A stretch of 16,220 nt of DNA, taken from positions 1 to 16,220 of the forward strand of contig JAGPNK010000057.1 of assembly GCA_020746835.1 (NCBI GenBank), in the 5' to 3' direction. The position numbers and the translations under genes were made by a program. How positions within the stretch are numbered: the stretch's first letter is position 1; each line of letters starts with the position of its first letter. Of this stretch, positions 9,005-16,220 are shown piece after piece. The notes under the pieces are model-generated. The model had not been told where the DNA came from, did no database searches, and saw only the letters and a program-made list of their open reading frames with translations. This stretch comes from Stachybotrys elegans. Its lineage: Eukaryota; Ascomycota; Sordariomycetes; Hypocreales; Stachybotryaceae.

Positions 9005-12000
9005 ATGGATCCCCTTAGTCTAGTTATGGCCAGCATTGGCCTTGTGCAAACAATTAGCTCGACATACAGGGCTATACAACATATCAAAGGCCTTCCGAAA
9101 GCCTTCCAGAGCGTTTCTGATGACCTTCCACTTGTGGAAGCCATCCTTAAATCTGCAAGGGATGAACTGAGTCGCCAAAACTCTTTGGCAGAGGACGTGA
9201 AAAGGTCCATCAATACCATCATCAAAAGATGTCATGACAACGCTCAGAAACTGAATACTATCTTTGAGAAAATCAAGGGAAAGGAGCAGCAGGAAAGCAA
9301 GGACGGGAAGGAATGGTCTGTCACGGAGTTCTACCGCAACACGCTCAGGAGCTTCGGGCGCCTGGCGAAAGCCCACAAGGTCGAGAACTTAATGAAAGAT
9401 CTATTGCAGGACCTGAAGAAGATGGCCTTGATGCAAATTTTCAAAACGGCAACAGCTGCTCAAATCGAAAAGGTGGAAAAGGCCCTCCTGGAGCTGGAAA
9501 ATGTGGAACCGTCCGTGCCGGACTCGGACTTTGAAGAAGGGGAATCGTTCCGTGTCGAACAGAAAATTGCGTCAGGAGGGAAGGGTAACCAGGCAATCAA
9601 TAAAGGTGGTGAGCAGCATAACATATTTGGACACCACATTGATTCTGGAGGAGGTAGCATAAATATGGGTAAGATTCCTGAATCTTAAGTAATCGGATAG
9701 CCTTCTTGATTCTGGGCACAAACAAACTGACCTTGGAAACCACCCATAGTCACGCTTGGCGAGTCTGGATCAGGTGAGACACTATTGTGAGGCCTTGACA
9801 TGCTGACGCTGATGCAATGATGACCAGATAACTCTTACTACTGTTCAAATCTTCCGTCATTCGGTATTTCGGCCTTTATTGGGAGGGAAGACTTGCTTAA
9901 AGAAATGTACCATTCTCTTCACCCTGCATTCCCCAACTCACGGGATCCCGCTGTCTTGGTACTGTGGGGTATGGGAGGCCGTGGCAAGAGCAGAATCGCG
10001 CTCGAATACGGCCACTGGAGAGAAGCAGACGGACGCTGCGGTGTATTGTGGATCAACGCTTTGTCTGAAGAAAGCACCATACGATCACTTCAAGAGGTTG
10101 CGGACGCCATCAACAAGGCAGACCGTCACAGGCCCCGGCCAAAGCCTCTTGCATGGGACACAGTGACGCAAGAGTTGTCAGTGTGGAAACGGCCATGGCT
10201 CCTGATATTTGACAATCACGACGACCCTCACAGATTCCCAGATCTTGTGAAGTTTTTTCCTACCCGTAAGTGAGATTTGCATGTTTGAGCAATTGCAAAA
10301 CGAAGAAAAATCTAACATGATTTAAATATCTAGGTGGAAGTGGTTCGATTGTAGTGACCACAAGGCACGCCGCATTCGGCCAAAATTACAACTGGAAACG
10401 GATAGAAGTCCCAGATATGACGGTGACCGAGGCGCTTGAACTTCTTGAACGAACGTCGGGTCAAAAACCTCATACCGAGAGGGATGAGATTGCCAGACAG
10501 CAGATCGTGAAGATGCTAGGCTATCTACCTATGGCCATCACCGCCACAGGCCTGCACATCTCAGGCATTCGTCTCGGCTTTCATGACTATGTTTCGCATT
10601 TCAATGGCTACAAGAGCGACATTGTTCAGAAAATACCTCTAGACTACCGGCATGATGAGCATCAACACAACTGGTACACGACTTACGAGTATTCGCTCGA
10701 AAACCTACCCAAAGAGATCAAGGACATCGCGGTCCCCTTCCTGAGCCTGTCTGCATTCTTCGGCGAGGCAATCATTCTTGAGGACTTTTTAAGAGAGCAT
10801 TACGAGTCTATGGATTTGAAGACGTGCCCGTCATGGTTATCATTTTTTACCACGTCAGCTGCCTGGGACGGATTGAAATTCCGCCAATTTGTCGTGGAAC
10901 TCGACAACAGGGGCTTGGTGATGTTCCGCAAGGCCGCGTCGAAGACAGAAGATACAAACGAGGCAGCACCAGCGCAGCCCAATGCCCAGCGGGATCGAGT
11001 TCAATCTTCACAGCATTGGGAGCGTCCGATAAAAGGCGTAGCAACAGTCCAATATTTCCTACATCTGGTGATTCGCGACTGGCTACGTTGTCGACCGCTG
11101 CCACCGCCAGGGAATCAAAGAGCCGTAGCTGTGGCCGTCATTGCCAATTACTTGGAAAGAACCGACCTGGGAGCCATGCCGCTCCAATCACGGCTCCACG
11201 TTTTTACACACCTCGACAGTTTTGTAAGAGATAAACCAAGTATTCTTAACAATGGCTTCGGACTCAATGATGAAGGCGACCACGCTCCCCCCGCATTTTT
11301 ATTTGCCGTCTTTTGCCGCAAGTTCAGTCGTCTCAAGCTTGCAAAGAGGCTGCTTGAAGAGCTTCTTAGCACAAGAAAAGAGGTTGGAATCAGCGAGGAC
11401 AACCCGAGAACGGTCGAGGTTAGTCTAGAACTCGCCCAGACATTTCTGGACAACGGAGAGTACAGCATAGCAGAGATTCAATTCTCCTCTTTGCTGAAGT
11501 TCTGCCCAACTCTCAGCAAGATGTCAGAATGCAAAGCTTGCTTGGGTCAAGCTAAATCTCTGGGGGGCCAGAACAAGTTTGGAGCAGCCCGCAAAGCTGC
11601 GAAACGGGCTCTAGAGATCTCTCAAGACGACAGTATCAGCGATAGGTCTCTTGCAGTATTAGCCAAGATATTTTTGGCCTGGATAGAGATGAGCCGCGGC
11701 CATCGAAGCCGTGCCAAGGCACTTGTGGACGAGGTGCTCGAGACCACGCAAGACTTCAACCCCACGGACGATGTCATTATAGAAGCTAAGATGTTGAAAG
11801 TAGAGCAATTACTTTCGGAATGGCAGGTACCGAAAGCCAAGGCACTGCTGCAAGACATTATCAAGGCAGCAGAGGAACAGAATGGCGAACATCATCGAGT
11901 GACACTGAACGCCAATCTTTTGATGGGCATCGTGTATGGGTACTCGGGTCAGTATGATGACGCCCGGGAATATTTCATGAAAGCCAAGTCGCACGCCGGA

Positions 12001-12399
12001 GTCCTCTTTGGGGACACCCCAGGCGATGTAGACATCGAGGTCCTGATAGGCTACACCTACCTTCATGAAAAGAATTACGACGAGGCCCGGTGCAGATTTA
12101 ACGAGGCGTTCGAAAGGTCCAAAGCAAGGCCAGGATTTGAAATGTGCCTCGTCCGGGTCAACATTGCATGTCTTATATTGGCATTGGCTAGAAAAGACTT
12201 TGCAAAGGCGATCCCGCTATCTTGGGTCTTTTTTCAGTATTTTCCGTTTGCTCTCTTTCTTAGGACAAACAGGACCATGGTCTTATGTATAACTGCAGGT
12301 ACTATTTTGCTTTTGCATTATATTATCCAAGGCTATCTGCTAGTAACTATTATTGTCTTTGGGGGAACAGTAGCTATGGGACGTTTCATATTAGGATAG
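9005..12399 (+). CDS. Fungal NLR: SesA-like / NB-ARC / TPR-like protein
   Basis: Exons join(9005..9668, 9750..9773, 9828..10265, 10334..12399) total 3192 nt, encoding 1063 residues, all in phase. The start MDPLSLVMASIGLVQ (context AAGTCATGG) opens a helical domain (to about residue 180) resembling the SesA N-terminal domain of fungal STAND proteins, ending at VPDSDFEEGE. A Gly/Asn/Gln-rich linker (about 193-221) follows. The NB-ARC domain begins at FIGRED (246-251), with P-loop GMGGRGKS (277-284), Walker B WLLIFDN plus DD (353-362), GSIVVTTR (379-386), and LGYLPMA (437-443) in the GLPL position. Residues about 690-990 are helical with TPR-like repeats (for example GYSGQYDDAREYF and YTYLHEKNYDEARCRF). 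By family, the NTPase would act as a ligand-controlled oligomerisation switch for the N-terminal effector in heterokaryon incompatibility or immune-type cell death; the ligand is unknown. The last 60 residues are unusually hydrophobic and may be a frame artefact. Confidence 0.85.
9669..9749 (+). other. NLR intron 1
   Basis: 81 nt with donor GTAAGA, perfect branch site AACTGAC (9725-9731), and acceptor CATAG. The splice is after codon position 1. If it is retained, translation ends at TAA 9686-9688 after 227 residues, leaving only the SesA-like domain and the Gly/Asn-rich linker. Confidence 0.75.
9774..9827 (+). other. NLR intron 2, flanking a 24-nt exon
   Basis: 54 nt with donor GTGAGA (preceded by CAG), perfect branch site TGCTGAC (9801-9807), and acceptor CCAG. 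The exon before it, 9750-9773, adds VTLGESGS. Because that exon is 24 nt, a single intron from 9669 to 9827 that skips it also keeps frame. Confidence 0.8.
10266..10333 (+). other. NLR intron 3
   Basis: 68 nt with consensus donor GTAAGT, branch site CTAAC (10312-10316), and acceptor CTAG. It joins FFPTR to GSGSIVVTTR, restoring a continuous NB-ARC domain. Confidence 0.9.
12226..12263 (+). other. Possible fourth NLR intron (weak)
   Basis: GTCTTT ... CTTAG, 38 nt, phase 0. Removing it replaces the hydrophobic tail with DKQDHGLMYNCRYYFAFAL and further TPR-like residues, ending at TAA 12405-12407. The donor is poor and the length is below the usual fungal minimum, so a small deletion or frameshift in the gene is as likely as an intron. 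Confidence 0.25.
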
Positions 12400-12540
12400 G
12401 GTCTTAAGGTCTTGAATTATTTATATTTCTCTATATTTAACTTCTAGTATTAAAATCCTCTCGTTAGACCCAAGTAACGCTGCAGGTCTTCCTATCCTAC
12501 TATTTCTAAACAAGTAACTCAAATCTGCGTTGAAGAGGAA

Positions 12541-13740
12541 CGAGGAAGACAAGGCAAAGCCGAGCCAATTATCAACCTGATGAACGAGCACACGGCCTCT
12601 ACAACCTCCCTCCGAGGGGCACAAAGACGTGGCAGGGCCCGGACAAAGAGAGCACCATCGACTTCGTGCTCGTGACATCGGAACTGGCAGACGAGATGGT
12701 GACGTGCGCCCTCCATCCGACCGATCACGGGTCAGAGCATAGTGCTACCCAGACGATTTTTGACATCGCGATGCCCGAGAGAACCACGACGCAAAGATTA
12801 TTGTTTAGGAACGCTCCTTGAACTCTTATAGGAGCCAGAGTGGAAGATAACCTCCGGTCGCTCCCCTGGGCTGTCGACGCGCAGACGCAGACGGACCAGC
12901 TGATGCGAGTCGTCTTAGAGGCAATCTACGAGCTAACGCCTCTAGCACAACCTCCACCGTATGCAAAACGCTGGTGGACAAAGGACCTAACACGACTGCG
13001 GCAGGCATACACGTTTTGGAGGAACCAAGCGAGGGCGCAACGGCGAGCAGGTCAAGCGCGGCCAGATCTGGAACGACGAGCCAAGGGAGTAGCCAAGGAG
13101 TACCATGATGCCATACGGAGCCAGAAAGCCCATTGGGACGATTTCCTGGCCGAAGATGTAAACATCTGGAAGGCGGCCAAGTACCTCGAACCTAGCAAGG
13201 ACACCATGTGCGACAAGATGCCACCTTTGAAGAGGGGAGATGGATCTTTGACCAAGGACAAGGCAGAACAAGCCAAGGAGTTTCTCGGCACGTTCTTCCC
13301 TCCCTTGCTAGTGAGAATTAAAGATGAAAGTTGCGACAATAGCAGAAAGCGGTGCCTATGCCGGGGCTGACCCTGGAAGAAATCGAGAAAAAAGTCATGA
13401 TAATAAAATCGTAGAAAGCGCCTAGCGAAGATGGCCTCCCGGCGGTGGTATAGAAACGACTCTAACTGAGAGTAAAGTACTAGGTATTTGCTCTCTTTAA
13501 TACATTGCTTAGAGATAGTATAGTACTTTATTAATAGAGAAGTATTAAAATTATTCTATTAAAGAAATAAAATAAAAGAGACTATATAGTAGTAAAGGTA
13601 TAGTAATTAATATTAATTTTATTAATACTTAATAAAATAATAAAAATAATTATTATTAAATATATTTTTTATATAGTTAAAGTTTATAAATTTCTATTTA
13701 TAAATTATATTAAAATAAAAAAGCCCTCCTGAGTATAAAG
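12541..13740 (+). mobile_element. 5'-truncated Tad1-clade LINE fragment (ORF2), RIP-damaged
   Basis: The plus strand encodes the end of an endonuclease domain and the start of a reverse transcriptase of a Tad1-type non-LTR retrotransposon, recognised from memory of the family. Motifs in order: KAEPIINLMNEH; after a 2-nt insertion TWQGPDKESTIDFVL and HPTDHGSDHSA; NAP-stop-TL; VEDNLRSLPW; YAKRWWTKDLTRLRQAYTFW; EYHDAIRSQKAHWDDFL; KYLEPSKD. After a second frameshift near 13330 come LTLEEIEKKVM and KAPSEDGLPAVV. Stops replace expected Trp codons (TGA 12819-12821, TAG in KS-stop-KAPSEDG and after PAVV), as RIP would produce. The same frame continues into the AT-rich DNA as VFALFNTLLRD, KIILLKK and NKRDYIVVKV, where Gln/Trp have become stops and Ala/Thr have become Val/Ile. 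It is not functional. Confidence 0.85.
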
Positions 13741-16030
13741 TTTAAAAGGCTTATATTGTTTTTTTTACTATTTTTTTTAGTTTACTTTAGACTTATTTTT
13801 ATATACTATTACTAACTAAGTAAGTTCTCTATATTATATACTTTCTCTATAGCTCTTTTATATTATATGCTTTTTTATAGTATATACTTTTATATATAAC
13901 TATAGCTTCTAATATATTACTTATTTATTATATATTATTTACCTAACTTTTCTTACTCTTTATAATAGTATTAGTATTTAATTAAATAATATTAAGCTAT
14001 AGTAAGTACTAATAGCTATATAGTTATATTATAAAGGCATTAGGTATATAATTTTAAGGTAGTAAAAGTAATTAATTTAATAACTAAAGTAAAAAACTAA
14101 TTAAAAACCTATATTAAAAAACTAAGCTAACTTTCTTAAAGTAATTCTAACTATTTCTTTTTATTAAAGCTTTTAAAGTAAGTTATATATTTCTATAGCT
14201 CTTTATTTATAGTTATTAATATATTTAGTCTTTATTACTAGCTCTTTATATAGCTTAAAGTCTTTTTCTTTACTTTTTTTTCTAGGCTTTAATTATAATT
14301 CCTTATTAAAATTACTATATATTAAAAGTATATAAAAGTTATTCTATTTTTAAACTATTAGTAATATTATTATTAAACTCTTTAAAATAACTTACTTTAT
14401 AAATAACTAATAAAGGGAGTAAAAGCCTTTTTATAATAATAGCTATAGTTATTATAGTTACTTATATAGTTATATTTATATTACTATTTAATTCCATAAT
14501 AATATTAATTTTAATAGACTAAGTTTAAGTAATATAAATAAGGAATTTTTCTCTTTTAAACTAGGGGCTTAAGGGCTTTATATAGCTATAAACTATAAAA
14601 TAAACTTTTTAATAGTTTTATTAGTAGTTTAAAGTAATATTATAAGCTTTTCTAGTATTATTAAAGTTTTTTATTAGTATTATAATACTTTTTATTTAAA
14701 TATAAATTATAATTATAGTTATAATAAAACTTCTATAGTATAACTTTATTTAATAAGTTAATTAAAGTTTTTTAATTAAATACTATTAATTAAAGCTTTC
14801 TATTTAGTTTAATTTTACTTTAACTCTTTTTTAATATTTTATTATATTATATATCTATACATAGTTAAGTTTAATATAGCTTATAATAAAGTTATAGCTA
14901 TTTATAGCTTTATTACTTAATTAGTTAATTACTTTATATATAAAAGTAACTTAATAATAGCTTTATTATTATTTCTTTTTACTATTTATAATTATATTAA
15001 TTACTAAGGTATTAAATATTATCTTTACTATTTATTTACTTTTTACTATTTATACTTTATATTATATATTCTTTTCTTTATTATTAAAATAAAAAACAAA
15101 TAGTTAATTAAATAAATATATTTACTTTTATAATAAGAAAAAGAGTATATAATATAAATTATTTCTTTAAGTATAGAGTAAAACTATTTAAAGGAGAAGG
15201 GGTATTAGTAAAGTCCCTGATAATTATAGCTAGTGCTAGTGAGTTACTAGCAATTAATTTTATATAGAATATGTTTTAGCACTAGTATAGCAAGGGTTAA
15301 GTGGCAATTAAAATAAGTACTAGATGGCAATTATCTATTTAACTACTAGAAGGGCTTATATAAAGCTTAAAATTAGTAAGAATATAGAATTAGTAAGTAA
15401 GACCTGGCTAGTATTGTTAATTTACTATAAATATCTATTTTTATGGAATTGTTAATGTATTTATATTGGGTTGTTTTTTACATAGTTGTTTAGCTAGTAA
15501 GGGATAATAGTATGGATTATACTACTATAGCTAATAGAAATATATCTTAACTAATAAAGTTTTTATCTTAGGCAAATAGTCTAAGGGTAAATAGAGAATA
15601 AAAAAGGTATTAATACTAAGAAGGTAATACTAAGTATAGTTAGAAATTTCCTTTTTATATTTGTCTAAAGTTATCTATAATAGAGTACTTTATACTTATG
15701 CTAGAGTACTGGCTTCTTAATTGCTGCTTTTGTCTAACTATGGTAACTTAATACTATATTAAAAAGCATCTTTAGAGTTTCCCCTATAATTTAGGCATTA
15801 CTAAGATTAAGTAAGTATAGAAGTAGGCATTTAGTTTTAATATTATTTATAATAATAAAGAGATTTACAATACTCTTCCATTTATATTTAATAATATATT
15901 ACTAATTGCTATATTAGGTAAGCTAAATATAGGTGAATTTTAATGTATAGTTGTAATTGAGAATAGTATAATAGTATCCACTTGCCACTATGTTAGCTTA
16001 AGTAAGAAATGAATACAATAATATTTAAAG
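13441..16030. repeat. AT-rich RIP-degraded block 2 (subtelomeric)
   Basis: About 2.6 kb of TA-dominated sequence with few CA/TG steps. The first 300 bp still align conceptually with reverse transcriptase, so at least the left part is the continuation of the LINE. From about 15180 the composition is slightly less extreme, with GGAG/GGGG and GCTAG stretches, suggesting a different or less mutated repeat. I found no open frame, RNA gene or recognisable element end in the right part. Confidence 0.7.
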
Positions 16031-16110
16031 GAAGAACACATCATTGATCTAGGGGTGAAAGCTGGCTGATGCTTAGCCGAGAATGCTGAACAGGAGGAAA
16101 TTAATAACCC
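16031..16110. other. Short non-RIPed segment at the telomere junction
   Basis: Eighty bases of ordinary composition separate the AT-rich block from the telomere. It ends in TAACCC, one telomere unit in the opposite orientation, which directly abuts the first TTAGGG. No gene is present. Confidence 0.5.
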
Positions 16111-16220
16111 TTAGGGTTAGGGTTAGGGTTAGGGTTAGGGTTAGGGTTAGGGTTAGGGTTAGGGTTAGGGTTAGGGTTAGGGTTAGGGTTAGGGTTAGGG
16201 TTAGGGTTAGGGTTAGGGTT
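16111..16220 (+). repeat. Telomere, (TTAGGG)18 plus TT
   Basis: 110 bp of perfect TTAGGG units without a variant, running to the window end with the G-rich strand pointing outwards. This is the canonical filamentous-fungal telomere and sets the orientation: the chromosome ends at the right. The length is about what is expected for an assembled fungal chromosome end. Confidence 0.98.

Noticed and set aside
9020..9376. 118-codon minus-strand frame opposite NLR exon 1
   Set aside because: It is the antisense shadow of the SesA-like domain. The sense strand has the coherent domain and splice sites.
9005..9688. A stand-alone 227-residue SesA-like gene ending at TAA 9686
   Set aside because: A donor, two perfect branch sites and in-phase acceptors link it to the NB-ARC exon, which itself has no start codon before the FIGRED motif. 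I treat the short form as a possible splice product, not a separate gene.
12826..13339. Minus-strand frames opposite the LINE fragment
   Set aside because: The plus strand carries recognisable endonuclease/RT sequence; these are shadows.
13441..16030. CRISPR-like or tandem repeat structure in the AT-rich block
   Set aside because: The repetition is only low-complexity TA/CTA sequence from RIP; there are no regularly spaced identical units, and the setting is a fungal chromosome.

Overview
The window is the right-hand end of a filamentous ascomycete (Pezizomycotina) chromosome. It finishes in 110 bp of perfect TTAGGG telomere repeat, with the G-rich strand running 5'->3' off the end. Its genes carry short fungal introns (about 50-80 nt, with GTRNGT donors and CTRAC-type branch sites). 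Two long blocks (about 5.54-6.56 kb and 13.44-16.03 kb) are AT-rich, full of TpA and nearly devoid of CpA/TpG, which is the footprint of repeat-induced point mutation (RIP). I cannot resolve the genus.

Layout, left to right. (1) 1-1512, minus strand: the 5' 504 codons of a gene whose long polar N-terminus leads into a chromodomain; it runs off the left edge. (2) 1513-2736: its promoter (TATA box) and non-coding DNA. (3) 2737-5148, minus strand: a five-exon gene that reconstructs, with every intron phase matching, into an intact 729-residue FluG/DUF3435-family protein. It has tyrosine-recombinase-type motifs and C-terminal C2H2 fingers. (4) A 58-bp imperfect inverted repeat at 5474-5531, then a RIP-degraded block to about 6560. 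(5) 6.54-7.5 kb, minus strand: fragmentary gene-like sequence of unknown family. (6) 7.5-9.0 kb: a long upstream region, CT-rich near the gene, holding a 14-bp perfect palindrome and a CA repeat. (7) 9005-12399, plus strand: a fungal NLR (STAND) gene. A SesA-like N-terminal domain, a Gly/Asn/Gln-rich amyloid-motif-like linker, an NB-ARC NTPase and a helical/TPR region are assembled from four exons, one of them only 24 nt. (8) About 12541-13740: a 5'-truncated, RIP-damaged Tad1-clade LINE fragment that grades into the AT-rich block. (9) 16111-16220: telomere.

The intact genes have no obvious shared pathway. The NLR is a self-contained candidate incompatibility/innate-immunity receptor within 4 kb of the chromosome end. 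It sits between two RIP-degraded repeats yet keeps an open frame. The recombinase-like gene and the chromodomain gene share a strand, and the recombinase gene starts just inside the inverted repeat. This arrangement raises the possibility, unproven here, that the left part of the window belongs to a captain-led mobile element extending off the left edge.
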